DNA of 64,000 nucleotides from positions 372,001 through 436,000 of the forward strand of contig NC_058152.1 in the NCBI RefSeq assembly GCF_011075055.1. The letters run 5' to 3'. The translations under genes and the position numbers were made by a program. Below, in pieces: positions 35,461 through 48,000 of the stretch. Below the pieces are notes generated by a model. That model had not been told where the DNA came from. It saw nothing but the letters and a program-made list of their open reading frames with translations, and did not search any database. This DNA is from Mangifera indica. Its lineage: Eukaryota; Streptophyta; Magnoliopsida; Sapindales; Anacardiaceae. The first letter of the stretch is position 1; each line of letters opens with the position of its first letter.

Positions 35461-36719
35461 ATGCCTTACCAAACCCAGAGTCCTCATATCCTCCCACTCC
35501 ATGTCTCTGCTTCCATTTATCTGCCTGCAGCCAACACCATGCCTCTGTTATCTTCTTCTTCTTCTTCTGTTGAGGTAGTTGACTTGATTTCTCATGTGGG
35601 GAACGTAAAGCCTTTGTTTTTATTAAGTTTTTCATGCGTTAAACTACTGGTTTTGTGTGTCTCAGGATATGGAATGTGTTGAAGCCGTTTTGAAGACCAG
35701 CTTAAGGAAGAAAATGGCCCCAAAATCTAACCCTCAACCCGTTTCGGCTCGTTTCTCAGCAATCAATACCCAATATGTTGAAGAAGACTTTGTGAATGGC
35801 TTCTTTGACTTCTCGAACGACGACGGTTTTGATGAAGAAGCAGAGTCCAAAGATATAAACGCCAACAACTCTGTGGCACCGAAGCAAGATGAACAAATGG
35901 GTGAGAACGAATTGGAACCAATTATCAATTTTGAAGATTTGGGTCCCGTACCAGGCGAACTCGTCCTCCCGGTGCTCTATTTTTCTGAGTTTTGGTTGAA
36001 ATTTTGTATTTCAATGGCTTTTCTTCGGCTGTTTTGTTTACAGAAAGGTGGCATTTTTACAGGCTCATGATGTTGAAAACCTTGAATGGTTGTCGCATTT
36101 CGTGGAGGATTCTTTCAACGAGAACTCTTCAACGTTCACCGCCGTGACTTCACCGGTGAAAGAGAAAGGAAAAGTTGCTGAATCAAAACCACCGGCTTTG
36201 AATGCTCATTTCATTGCTCCGGTTCTAGCCAAGGCAAGAAGAAGCAAACGCTCAAGGGCTGGCGTACGAGTTTGGTCAGTTGGGTCACCTGCTTCATCGG
36301 ACAGTTTTTCAAGTTCGTCTTCTGGCTCTTCGACCCCTTCAAGCCCTTGGCTTTTTCGCTCCAACGCAGGTTCATCAAATCAGGAACCCAAAAGGCAGAG
36401 GAAAAAATCTGAAACGGGTTCCAATGGAGCTGGGTCCGGGCCCGGGCCCTTTTTCGTAAGAAGGTGCTGCCATTGCGGTGTCCTAAAGACTCCACAGTGG
36501 AGGACGGGGCCGCTGGGAGCCAAGAGTCTTTGCAACGCATGCGGGGTCCGGTACAAGTCGGGGCGTCTCTTACCCGAATACCGACCGGCTAGTAGCCCGA
36601 CCTTTTCCAGTGACAAGCACTCGAACCACCACCGGAAAGTGCTGGAGATGCGACGGAAAAAGGGATTAGCGGATCAGCTAGAACCCGGCTATGACAGCAT
36701 TCCGGTCCGTATGTATTGA
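35461..36719 (+). CDS. GATA transcription factor (GATA5/6/7-like, class IV zinc finger)
   Basis: Nuclear DNA-binding protein recognising GATA motifs. Exons: 35461-35574, 35666-35971, 36063-36719, giving 358 residues. Exon 1 encodes MPYQTQSPH and a poly-Ser stretch; exon 2 begins [20 protein letters not shown], the N-terminal signature of the GATA5 subfamily, then an acidic stretch ([18 protein letters not shown]). Exon 3 has [15 protein letters not shown], a basic patch [19 protein letters not shown] (likely nuclear localisation) and the finger: Cys275-x2-Cys278-x18-Cys297-x2-Cys300, followed by [20 protein letters not shown]. All four zinc ligands and the TPQWR loop are intact. An in-frame upstream ATG at 35428 would add 11 residues; ATG in exon 2 (MECVEA) is another possible start. 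I favour 35461, as related proteins start M-x-Y-Q-T. Confidence 0.92.
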
Positions 36720-38429
36720 AAAAATAGTACACCCGGTTTAGCTAATGTAGTCCTAGTTGAGGTCTCTTTGGAATTATTGTACATTTAGGTTCCTGGCTGG
36801 GCTGTTACTTATTGGGAAGACTTTGGGTATGTACTAATTAGTCTATTTAATCGAGTTCATGTTTAAGCGTTTCTCGTTGTTTCAGATTTTATACTAAATG
36901 CCCTCTTTGGACTTCTGCTTTTGTTGATTATGTTTAGATGAAACCGTTCAACCTTTTCAGGGTGGCCTTGAAATGCCAAAACATTGTGAAGGCAGGATAA
37001 GGCGGCAGCAAGGCGAGACATCTTGTACCCGCGAAGGAAATCATTCTCCATCTTCCCTCTTTTTCTTCTTTCCATCAAAAAAAAAAAAAATTATTCCCCT
37101 TTTCGCTCTCATTATTATAAAAACTAATATAATATATATTATATATAAAAATATATTTATAATAATTCAAATTTAAAGATAATTTAATATTTATAGATTT
37201 ATAAGATTTATGAAAAATGGATCAAATGAAGAGGGAATAGGTTAAAAATATTTCTATTTTCATCTCTATTATGTTCTCAATTGTAAGAATTTTAGTTGTT
37301 TTTGTCATCATTCTCATGTTATTATTATCGAGGAATTTCTTTCTTATTCAAGAATGAGAAAGTATAAGATATGATTTAAAAAGTCGAATTATCATCTTTA
37401 GATATACAAATACAAGTATTGTAAAATGTTTTATGTTAAAATGCGAAACCTGATTATGTTTCATGGGGTCTCTTAATCTTTCTTAACTTTGAAACATTTT
37501 AAAGTTAGTGTACATAAAGTAAAATATTAATAACCTCTAAAATTTTAAATGGATTATTTTATATATTATTTCTTTATTAATCAATTTATATTTTACTTAT
37601 ATTTAACTTTGATCCTTCTAAGTTTTTTTTTTTTTTTTGAGTCCATGCTAATCATATGTGGAAGACATCTTTGCAAAGTTGGTTAAGTCATTACAAATCA
37701 TAGTCTCACAGCCAGAGGTTAATAAAGCAAGACCCCGTGCTCTTTTGCATAGTTAGAGGGCATAATATAAGAAGTAATTGTAAAATCACATAAATTTGTC
37801 TTATTTTAAGTGATTGATTTTGGTTTTCCATTTCTTTTCTTTTGATTCATTTACAAGCATCCCACCCTCAAATCATTAGAGTTAATCTAGTTTCTTGTTG
37901 GATGAAGTGATGTTGGGAAGCAATCGGGGCTTTAATGTTTGATATCTTCGTATCAAGTGGAATTAAGATATTTAATCATACATTGTGTTTAAAACTTATA
38001 AGATCATCATTATCTCATTTGATAGAAAATATTAAAGGAAAAATCAATCAATCACCATGATAAACAGTGACGACATGATCATTCATGAACGATTTACAAT
38101 AACAGTCAGTTCAACTTATCCTATATAATTTGATGACTAGAGTTTTACATTACACGTAACTCGTTTTGATTCGAAGAGACATTCATAACATTACACTTTT
38201 CCACCTTCAATCTCACAAAATATTCAACAATGTTTATTAGACCAATAACTTTGCAATTATTGGGGTGCATAATGCACATTTCATGATTTTGGCTAAACCT
38301 TTGGCCTTGCAAGCTTTCGTCTTGCTCTTATACTGTGCACTCCAAATTTAGATGTGACCACATATTTCTTCTTGAGACTATAAAGAAGAATAGTAAATCA
38401 ATTGTATCTAGTGTTTTATATAGAAGAAT

Positions 38430-38705
38430 TCAAACTAAACCAAATAAGGGTTGACTCAAATTTATAATATATAGTTTGAGTTTAAGTTTATTTGACCTAA
38501 TACACAATAAAATTATAAAATTATTAATAAAATAAATAATATTATCAATAAAATAAAAAATATCATCAAATGAATAAATAATATTATCAATAGAGTAAGT
38601 AATCTTATTAAAAAGATAAACGAATCAAATACGGATTAAAATTTTAATTTAAATTCAATTTATCCAAATTGAATAATAGATTTTAAGTCAAACCATCGAT
38701 ACTTC
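38430..38705 (+). repeat. Dispersed AT-rich element relative
   Basis: Shares with 52457-52985 the ordered themes 'gactcaaatttataata', 'agtttgagtttaagttta', 'tta-taaaataaataatattatcaat' repeated three times, 'aaacgaatcaaat-cgaattaaaattttaatttaaa' and 'aaccatcgat'. The terminal inverted repeats are not preserved. Confidence 0.55.
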
Positions 38706-39861
38706 TATGTTTTTTGAAATAGCCTTTTCAACTACTTCATAGAATTTTTACATGAACTGGGTTTTGTCCCCTTAGGTATGCATATTTCATCTTCATTGTA
38801 TAGGTAACTCAAACAAAAATTAGCGAGACTATCGTAATGTATGTCCCAAGAGTAAGACAAAATTTTAGGTCAAACTTCTGATACTTGGGAAAGTTGAGTT
38901 AATCGTAATATTTAATAACTCTTGCCTTTGAATCGTGGTTTACTATTTGTGGAGTGCCTGCCTGCCATTGCCATATGTCAAAAGTCTTCTGTTTAGACTT
39001 ATTTACAAGCTTCATGAGTCAAATACTTGTCACTTTTCATCACTTCGATATCTTTGCAAACATAAAAAGTAAATAAGCACGAGTATTCTAATATTAGTGC
39101 TTAGTTTTGGACCTTTTGGTTTTAATTTGAAGTAATATAATATCTCAATTGACCCACCATGTTTCACACAATGTTTTTTGTTCTCAACAATAGGGTTATA
39201 ATTGGGTTAAAAACTGACTTATCGTTTGATTAGTCTCATTAATCGAATAGAAAAGTGATTTTAATATAATATAATTTGAATTTTGAAATTTTTTTTAACT
39301 AAGATGATACTAATATGATATCATCATAACAACTGAATTACATGAATTATAATTCAACTTTAGTTCAGTTTGATCTAATAGTTAAAACAAATTTTAATTA
39401 TTATTATCAAATTTGATTTTGAGTCTTCATCAAATCAATCATTCTAATCTAAGTTAAAATCACTGGTTTCAATAACTCATAAACCTCGGTAATAAAGGTA
39501 ATTTGATAAATCATGAGAAAAATTTGGAGAATTACATACTTGCAATTAAAACGTTTTCTTATAAGACTCTTTTATCATTAGAAAAAATAAACTCAACACA
39601 TTTTTGTAAATAGGAATTTGAAATAGAGAACATGATCAAATTCTCTCTCTTTCTTAATATATATTTGTGACTTTAATAATATATACAAAATCAACATTAA
39701 AAAAATGATTAATCATATAATCAACAACCGAATATATAACTTATAAATTGATTGATCTCAAATATAAGTGGAAATCTTCTATCTTAAAAATATTAAAAAG
39801 AATGACAATTTTAGATATTATTACCATCTCCTAATGACAATTTTATATTAAAAATTATAAA

Positions 39862-39889
39862 TTGGAAGTTGGAAGTTGGAAGTTGGAAG
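39862..39889 (+). repeat. Minisatellite, four copies of a 7-mer TTGGAAG
   Basis: Four perfect head-to-tail copies of TTGGAAG, followed by an imperfect partial unit. Confidence 0.95.
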
Positions 39890-41119
39890 AGAATCACGAA
39901 TATTTCAACAGACCAAATTAGATGACATCGAAGGTATTGAGAATGATCTTTGTTGAAAAGGAACAAATTAGTTATAAGTTAAGATTTTCTGCCTAAACAA
40001 TTAAGGTCAAAATTAAATTTAAAGCCGGCCCTTCACTAATGAAAATGATTCAATTTCAATGCAATCCACCAGGAAAATCCAAAGGCAAGATGCCCTTCAC
40101 CTTTCTCCGTCACCATTATTGTTCATAATTGTGAGTACCGATACGTCAACTAATAATATTTGTTAATGCGTATTTGTTCAAACATATATAAATAAAATTA
40201 TGTATATCTATTTTAAATATATAAATAAATATATGTTTGATATATATCATCATATGATATAATAATTTTGAATTAAAAATAAAATAACACATAATCACAT
40301 AATAATATATATAAATATGTGTCTATTTATATATAAATACATATAATATTTTTTATATATGAAATACAATACAGATGTTTTGTACCATGCTATGCGGGAG
40401 ATCCCACTTTATTTTATTGTTTACAAGAATTAATATTACAAAAATTTTCGATAATATTAATTTTTTAATATTCATTTTTAGTAATTCATTATCCAAAACA
40501 AAACCTTGCAGAGGGCCCAGGCCTTATTTAGCTCCTATACAAACAGTTTGTATGAGAGTTGAAGACAATTTTGTAGACCCCACGAAGCCCAAAGATTTTT
40601 TTTTTAAAACAATAAATATGGGCCAGTAATGGGATGTTGTACTCGAGTTATTATTATTATTTTATAATAAATAAGGGCCAGTTATGGGATATTGAACTCG
40701 AGTGTAACTCCAAAATTGGTTTTGGTCTACACTATTTGAATTTAAATCGAAAAAGTTGAGCTCAGGCGAAAATTAAATTCATTTTATAAATAAGTTAAAT
40801 TTGATTTAATTTAAATCAAAATTAAAGTTAAATTATTTTTAAATTAAATTTAAAATTTAATTTATTAATCTCAAATCATTTTAGGGTTAATTTTGTTTAG
40901 CTTTGAAATAGATCAAATCTAATTTCATACATCGCTATTTAGTGGAATATCATATAGATAAACATTGATATTTACACTTAATATAAAGAATCAAAAGTGA
41001 TATCGATGCATTTTTAGTACAAAAATAAAATTATTTATGCAAATGAAATGATATGATGACATATAGGAAAAGCAATGTAAGACGAGGGTTCAAAAGTGGA
41101 ATCTTTTTTTAGTTTTGAA

Positions 41120-41285
41120 GAAAATTAAATATATAAATAAATTTTATTAATTTATTTATACAAATTGATATGATAATATGTGATCAAGTGATATAATTAT
41201 TTATTCTTTTAATTTTAAAATCAATTAATCACATATTAATACATTAATTTGTATAGATAAAATAGTAAAATTTGTTTATATACAT
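41120..41285. mobile_element. Palindromic AT-rich MITE-like element
   Basis: Left arm 'atacaaattgatatgataat' + 'atgtgat' and right arm 'atcacatattaatacattaa' + 'tttgtat' are imperfect reverse complements about 60 bp apart. The right half closely matches 13598-13650 (caattgatcacatattgtta, then catcaatttgtatagata), a second partial copy inside intron 1 of the FHA gene. Related palindromes occur at 22045-22130 and 61550-61670. Confidence 0.6.
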
Positions 41286-41302
41286 AATATTATTCATTAA
41301 TA

Positions 41303-41986
41303 TTAGTTGTGAGGAGTACCAACTTTCCCCTTGACTGATTTTTTGTGTACACCACCACGACGGCCACCACATCCCCAAATCCAACAATCACCACCTTTTC
41401 CGTTGTCTCCACCGTTATCTCCTCCCCATCCCCAACCACCACCACCCCCACCTCCACCTCGACCTCCACCTCCACCTCCACCTCCGCCACCTCCTCCCTC
41501 CTCCTCCACCCCCACCACCACTTCCTTTGCCCCATCCATGTCCACTACCATTTCCTCCACCCCCACCCCACCCCCACCTCCTCCTCCACCACAACCACCA
41601 CCACTGCCGCTGCCACCCCCTCTTCCTCCACCGTGTCCTCTTCCCTCCTTTCTTTTGTGCCCTTTACTATTTCCATTTCCACCACCACCTCCTCCTCCTC
41701 CTCCTCCACCTCCACCTCCACCTCCACCTCCACCTCCACCGCCTCCTCCACTAGCACCGCCTTTGTGCATGTTACTACCGCTCTCAGTTAAAACTCCTCT
41801 AGATGATTTACTGTTTCTTTGTCTTACATCTTCAACCACAGTAACGTTGCTTTCCCATGAAGCCTCCAAATTAAAACTAGCATTGACCTCAGCAGCATTA
41901 CCACTTTCTTCAACCCCATGAACCAAACTTGAGCTCAACACCGCTGCAAGTATCAGAAGCACTCCAAATCCTCTTGAAATCTCCAT
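41303..41986 (-). CDS. Secreted glycine-rich protein (GRP), possible frame slippage inside
   Basis: Minus-strand open frame with a signal peptide (MEISRGFGVLLILAAVLSSS, cleavage near VHG) and a short acidic, N-glycosylation-bearing segment (two N-x-T/S sites), then long glycine runs interrupted by HKRKEGRGHGGG, ending KSVKGKVGTPHN. Typical of cell-wall glycine-rich proteins. The frame runs open for 234 codons from 42007, but a TATA box at 42029-42022 places transcription start near 42000, so the second Met at 41986 (227 residues) is preferred. Codons at about 41500-41575 read VGVEEMVVDMDGAKEVVVG in this frame but GGNGSGHGWGKGSGGG in another, which suits a GRP better; two compensating length changes in purine tracts are likely. 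The extreme GGT/GGA repetition makes assembly error possible. Confidence 0.7.
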   Translation of the reverse strand: MEISRGFGVLLILAAVLSSSLVHGVEESGNAAEVNASFNLEASWESNVTVVEDVRQRNSKSSRGVLTESGSNMHKGGASGGGGGGGGGGGGGGGGGGGGGGGGNGNSKGHKRKEGRGHGGGRGGGSGSGGGCGGGGGGGGVGVEEMVVDMDGAKEVVVGVEEEGGGGGGGGGGGGRGGGGGGGGWGWGGDNGGDNGKGGDCWIWGCGGRRGGVHKKSVKGKVGTPHN

Positions 41987-42021
41987 TGCTTGCGCTTGAG
42001 AATGCATGAGAGACTACTGCT

Positions 42022-42029
42022 ATTATATA
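42022..42029 (-). promoter_or_regulatory. TATA box of the glycine-rich protein gene
   Basis: TATATAAT on the minus strand, 36 bp before the ATG at 41986. Spacing argues that the ATG at 42007 is not in the mRNA or has almost no leader. Confidence 0.65.
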
Positions 42030-43389
42030 CCGTGGTCATTGTCCACCAAATGATCTAGCTAATACGAACAGGGACAGCTCCAAACAGTCCCCACAATGCA
42101 TATATTTAAATTGAAGCAAGCAAAGCTAGCTAACATTGAAAGGCTGCAAAAGCAATGATAAGAGATAGTTTAAGATGGCTTGCGGCGCAATTTGTCCCCA
42201 CCTCACCACCATATCCATTTGCACTCATCATCGCCTCCTGCGTTCACTACCTTTAACTCTCACCTAAACTCTGTTTTGATTAACACAATATAAACACCTC
42301 TGAGATATAATTGAATCTAAGCCATATAATTTATATGATACATAATTAATTATACGAGCTTATTCAAAGTGTTTAAATCCAATGGTTTTTATCTTCAGTA
42401 AAGCAAGTGGTGCAAATTCTAACGAACTATAGGGTATATGAAATTAATGAAACAAATATACTTAAACCAATATAAATAATAAAGAAAAATAACGCGTAAT
42501 TTATCCTAAATTACCAAAAAAGAGGGTTATGTTTAACCGAGTTAATATTATTCTAGTATCTAATCGTCTCTTTTGCTCAAGTGACATAATTACACAATGG
42601 TATTCATCTTGCGACAACACTGAAATTTAATTAATGGGAGACTATGAGCATGGAGCGGTGGCTGGTGGGTAAAACATAATTTGAATATTAAGCTTATACA
42701 TTGATGGATCCTCATGTGAAAATAGGGTGGGGAAAGTAGTTTGCCTTTTGCTTCACGAATCAGAATTGAGATTGGAAGGGCAATTGCTGGCTCCATTTAA
42801 AGTGAATTCCAGATAGGGAATTATGTATAGAGCAAGTTGTATATATTTAGAGGGCTAGCTCCTCCATATCATCATTTCTCCACTTCTTCAGGCTAATATT
42901 GTAGCCCTGTTCACCAACTTTACAGCTTTCCAAGTTAAAGCCTTGTGATCAAAGTTTCAGGCTTTTTAATTTGCTTGTAAATCAGCTATAGTTTATAAGA
43001 AAAAAGACTAGCCCAGACGTTGGAGAACTTGCAGGACTAAAAGGAAAAGATCTTGGGTTGTTTCAGGCCCAATGATGAGCGGACTGATCCGGTTTAACTA
43101 ACCAAATCAATGTTTTTTCTCACCAAGCACACACTTATGCCGAGACATTTCAATGGACTTGACTAGGCTTGACTTACTCAAGATACATTAAGAAGGCTGG
43201 ATTTAATTTGGATTAGGTCCGAATAAGGCTCATTTTGAGATCAATTTGAATTTTAAAAAGATTACTTAAAATTGATGAATGAAACTTGAAATTAATTTAA
43301 AAACAATTTTATTTTAGATTTGATTTAAATCAAGTCAAATTCAAAAACTTGAATTAGCTTAATTGTTTCATGAAAATGATTTCAATCCT

Positions 43390-43705
43390 TATTTCAAACT
43401 CGTTGCATTCAATCCAAACTCAATAGTTTGGATCAACAATAACCCTATACACAAAAGGTCTATTTTAGATAAACTATTAATATTTAAAGGTATGAATAAC
43501 TGTATAAATATTAATATTGAAATCTTTGTTGTAATATAATTAGATATATTAAAGGAACAGGTTGACCTGTGACATGATGTGACCCCCTGAATTTTGGTAT
43601 GATCCGTAAAATTACAAATCGTATTTAATTCATGAATTTTACGAACTGTGTTGAGGACCTTAAGGTCCAACCCACAAGGCCCACTAATAGGTTGGTCTTC
43701 CACGG
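43390..43705 (-). repeat. LTR-like retrotransposon fragment
   Basis: The block around 43560-43700 ('gtgacatgatgtgaccccct', 'ttaaggtccaacccacaagg') is GC-richer than its surroundings, and its minus-strand conceptual translation (GLDLKVLNTVRKIHEL, FTDHTKIQGVTSC) resembles peptide strings often produced by plant LTR sequences. No paired LTR, primer-binding site or pol domain is visible, so this is a solo fragment at best. Confidence 0.35.
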
Positions 43706-44946
43706 CACGACAAGTCCTGTCTAATTATGGTATATGAATCAGACCATTCAAAATGAATGTGAAACATTACAAAAAAAATCAAAATTGATAAATGAAATGA
43801 AATTGACTGGATTTTACATAGCATTGCCGGAATTTTTATTGATATAAGATAGAAATATTTTTGTATAATTTATTTATTCTTTTTGCTGATGTTTTGATTT
43901 TTTTGTTTTAAATATTCTGACTATTTTGGTTAACATGGTCTTATCGTTGAAAACAAAATTTTGGTGTCCTTGTAACATATTAATTGTAATTGAAATTTCA
44001 ATAGTCAGCCAACTTTGAATGAATTTTAAAAGAAAATTGAACATGTGCAGTGACAATTTTCAATATTTGTCATAAAAAAGATTTGAAATTTCTATAGGGA
44101 CAAAAATGTGCATTCAGATTTATATTCTGACAAAGTCATTGCTGGAAGTGGGTTAAGATTCGAAACAAGTCGGTTCCAACTTTTGCTTATATTTGGTTTG
44201 AATGAAATAAATTCGAATTAAAATTTTAACTTGATAATTTTATTTTTCATTAAGGTCCCGTTAGTGTTATTGCATTAAATCTTGTTTTTTGACAAATTTT
44301 TTATTTTTTTAGCAATTCTTTTTTTCATTGTTGTGCACCATTTAAATCAATTTAAAATTAAATTTAAGTTTAAACTGACCTAATTGGACAATGATCTAAG
44401 GTTAGATTTCATTATCTATTCATTAGTCATTTAATCTTAACATTTTTTAAGTTTAACTCTAAATATGTTGATAGATATAGATTTAAATTGAGATTAAACT
44501 AACCTTGTTCGAACTCTTCTTATCTCTAATAGGTATATGTAATTTTTTATGTTCCCGTGTTATTCTAGATTATTTTTCATAATTAAATGGAAAATGCAGA
44601 GGCCAAGTTGTGAAAACAAGGGTTTCCATCCTGGACCATTCCTCGTTACCATTTGTCTTATTACGATTAACCAATCTTGATGCCATTTTCAACTTCTCTA
44701 TCAACCTTAATTCCTGCTTTACGTAACATTTTATTGATTCTACACCAAGCTTTTGTATCATTTTAGATAAGAAAAAAATATACATACACTGTCCTAGTCT
44801 CTCAAGTCCACTCTTCCATACGCTGAGTCTTGTGGCATGCAGCTATGGCCTATATCAACAAGCTACCAAAAATGTCCATTCATGTTGAATGAAAGACAGA
44901 ATCTTTCCACATGTTCACCTCAAGAACTCGCTGTGTTGCTGCGTTA

Positions 44947-45092
44947 CTAGGAGACAATAATCTTCTCAAGTGCCGAAGGTTTTGGGTTAAAAAGTCCAAG
45001 GAAATCAGCTGACAGTTTAGATTGTCGTCGCTCAAGTTGCTCGAGTTTGATAGGGAATTGTTCATCCAGGGCAACTGTATCATATTCCGATA
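44947..45092 (-). other. Candidate orphan terminal exon, product unknown
   Basis: On the minus strand a good acceptor (ttgcttcactag, pyrimidine-rich) at 45093 is followed by 146 nt open to TAG at 44947, encoding 47 residues with well-mixed composition: SEYDTVALDEQFPIKLEQLE, then RRQSKLSADFLGLFNPK and PSALEKIIVS. Composition and codon use are unlike the surrounding AT-rich DNA. A second minus frame over the same bases (44880-45083) is also open. I do not recognise the family and found no upstream exons, so it may be a gene relic. Confidence 0.25.
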
Positions 45093-48000
45093 CTAGTGAA
45101 GCAATTAAGAAAATACATTATTATTGTATTTTGCTTTTTTGGCACCAATATACCATCAAATGATACTAGCAATTATGCTCACACCTGGTATTGACATCCC
45201 ATTTGGAAAAATAAAATAAAATTTTGCCTAGAAGAACATGAAGAAAATGGAGCAATTCTGGTCATGAGCTCATGGTGACCACAGGTTAAGGTGGCAAAAC
45301 AGCCATTTTCTATAGCCTTTTTTAATTGAAAATTGTGTTTCAATTACTTGTTCAACAGCCTATTTAATTACCTAAACTTTTGGGTGATCTTGCCGGCTGG
45401 TTAATCTGTTAATGCTCATCCTTGAGATGTAATTGGAGCAAGCCGCTTTCTTTGACACATAATAAGATCAATAAACGTTTGAAAATGTCACCATCTAACT
45501 TACGTTACAGTTCTGACACTTGCGATGTTGATGTCTTACCATTCTTGATTATTTCATTAACAAAATATACTCAAGGGAGCCATCAAATTTGGTAGTTTTT
45601 GATCGTGCAAGTAATTCTATATCATAACTTTCAATATATGTTTTACTGACTTTAAGTTTTTGCTTTTGTTCATAGATATTTGGAATTAATGTGAGCATGA
45701 AGACTAGAATGGCAAACCCTAGTGAGTAAAAGCCTTTTTGCGTGTTAATCATCGAATGCATGATTTATGGTAGAATTAATTCATCAATTCGTATTTCAAT
45801 AAAGAAGCAAAAATGTTTCACATTACTTTATAATACTTCTTTTCAATGTGAAGCTGAAGAATTTTATAACTATAAACTTGCTTTTTAAATTCATCACTCA
45901 GCAACCATATGAAATAGTAAAATCCAACACCTATATAATTCTTTAATATAGCAAGTACAACTATATAATTCTTATCTTCTTCTTGTATGAATATTTTTTT
46001 TGTTTTCTATATTAATTTTTATATTTTATATCATAGATAATAAGTTAATTATATAAAACACTTCTAAAATGCATGTGAACATAATCTTAATTACGATCAT
46101 CCTCTCACAAATTTTTCTGGCTACGCCCTCTTGCCAATATTATCTTGCTTACAGATTCTCACGTGATATATACATTCAACTTGGGCTTTGCTTTTGAAAT
46201 TATTGAGAAGATAAAAGATGATATTTTATTTACATGAATCGTAGTAGTCAGTATCTGATTAATAATTGTTTGAAATCATTTCCATCGCCCTTGCCAACTT
46301 GGGCATTCTTAAATGAATATAGTATAAACAAAAATGGTTTCCCTCCCCCCTCCCAAGAGCCGGAGGCAAACAATGCTGGCAATTCACCAAATAATATGGG
46401 GGTCTAATACAAGTGGATTCCAACTAAGTTAAATTCAAATAAAAATTAAATTAAGTTTGACTAAAATTTATAATAATTATTTTGAGATTCAATTTATTTT
46501 ATTTGAATTTTAGATTAAAAAATCATTTAAATAAAAAAATTATTAAAAATAATAATAAGATGGGTTGAAAAAAAAAAAAAATCTTCCAGCAGCTTTCATT
46601 TCATTTGATGGAATGACAAAAAGTCAACGAGTAGGCCATTGAAAATTTTCATTTTTTTCAGTCAAATTAAGAAATATTTAATTGCGTTTTCATTTCGTAT
46701 GTATGACACATGAAGTTTTTTTTTTTGTTTTTTGGTTTTTCAAAATGTTTTCATTTAACACGGCGCATACTTCTCAGTCAATGTTCAGTATCGAAGACTA
46801 TCATTTTTATTTGTTTATAAGAATTATTAATACACCTTGTTATATTTTAATAATTATCGAATGAGTAATTAACATTTTCTTTAAAATATTTTTTCATTCT
46901 TAGATTATATAAATAATATTTTTTTTATTTAAACTCAAATTATATTAAAAAATTATCGGTATAAGAGTAAAATAATAAATTTGTTATTTATTAATTTTAA
47001 AAATAAACCGTTACAACTTTTTATTAGATTTGAACATTTTAAATATGACAATTTAACCTTTAAAAATACTATTGCATTTTATTTAGTTTTTTGAAAATGT
47101 AATTATCATTTTTAAAATTGTTAAGAGGCAAACTGATATTTTAAAATTTTTTAAAAGCTCCCAATTTTTTTTTAATTTCAAATAACCCTCTCAACAATTT
47201 CATAAGGACCTTTGATATTTTCAAAAGTTACAATATTATTTTTAATTTTTGTTAATTTAACTACATAATAATTTTAGAAAATAAAATAATAAAGATAAAA
47301 TAGTAATTTCACTCTTTAATATTATTATTTCGTTAACAAATTTTAATTTTAAAGGAGAAAATGTTATTTATATTTGATTTTATAGTGAAAAATATTACTT
47401 ATGTCAACGAGAGGTGAAAAAGTGTTTCAAGGGTAAAACTTGGGTAGGAAAATGTAATTCGCTCTTGTCAAATAAATTGTGGTGATTTCTAACTAGACAC
47501 TATGAAATTCTCAAACTAACAAAACGTATAATTTTATTATTATGATAGTCATTTTAAGTTTTCTATAATTGTTTTTCTAGGATTATGGGATGTTTTTATA
47601 TTTTCATAGATATTTTAAAGATTTTCAACGTTTTATATCTTAAAGGTGTTCTGCAATTTTGAAATTTTATTAAAAAAATAAGAGTTATTCTTTTTATTTA
47701 ATATCTGAATATCAAAACAATTCACTGATATTTATCGTATCATTTATTTTCTATTATTTTCGGTCAACGATGATTTTATATTACATCATATTCAAATATT
47801 AGAATGCAATAATAATTTACTTTAACACATATTATTAATATATATCAATGTCATCAGAACTATTTTTCTTTTCTTTTTCAGAAACTTAAAAATCTTTTGT
47901 CACGAAGGTAAACCAAGATTTCATTTGGTTGACTTGGAGGCTTTAAAATTTGGCTTCTTCTTAGAATTCTTCATTAAATGTCAGCTTTTTCTGCTTAATC

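Larger units (their letters stand above)
36720..41302. other. AT-rich intergenic region between GATA and GRP genes
   Basis: Contains the 3' UTRs of two convergent genes at its ends. Inside: a dispersed AT-rich element relative at 38430-38700, a TTGGAAG minisatellite at 39862-39889, strongly AT-rich palindromic DNA at 40150-40370 and a palindromic element at 41120-41285. No supported gene. Confidence 0.5.

Noticed and set aside
35734..36616. Minus-strand frames under the GATA gene
   Set aside because: Mirror frames of GATA coding exons; the plus strand carries the zinc finger.
36863..37078. Minus-strand frame with MENDFLRGYKMSRLAAALSC
   Set aside because: The peptide has plausible composition, but it lies in the likely 3' flank of the GATA gene and shows no recognised family, promoter or splice context.
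41331..41921. Long proline-rich open frame on the plus strand
   Set aside because: It is the antisense shadow of the glycine-rich protein: GGN codons read backward as CCN. The minus frame has a signal peptide and a TATA box; the plus frame has neither.
43389..43703. 104-codon minus-strand frame as a protein gene
   Set aside because: Its N-terminal half resembles conceptual translations of LTR sequence and the rest is AT-derived Ile/Leu/Asn-rich; treated as a repeat fragment.
44880..45083. 67-codon minus-strand frame MIQLPWMNNSLSNSSN
   Set aside because: Competes with the exon-like frame at 44947-45092, which starts at a good acceptor and has a better residue mix. I kept only the latter, at low confidence.
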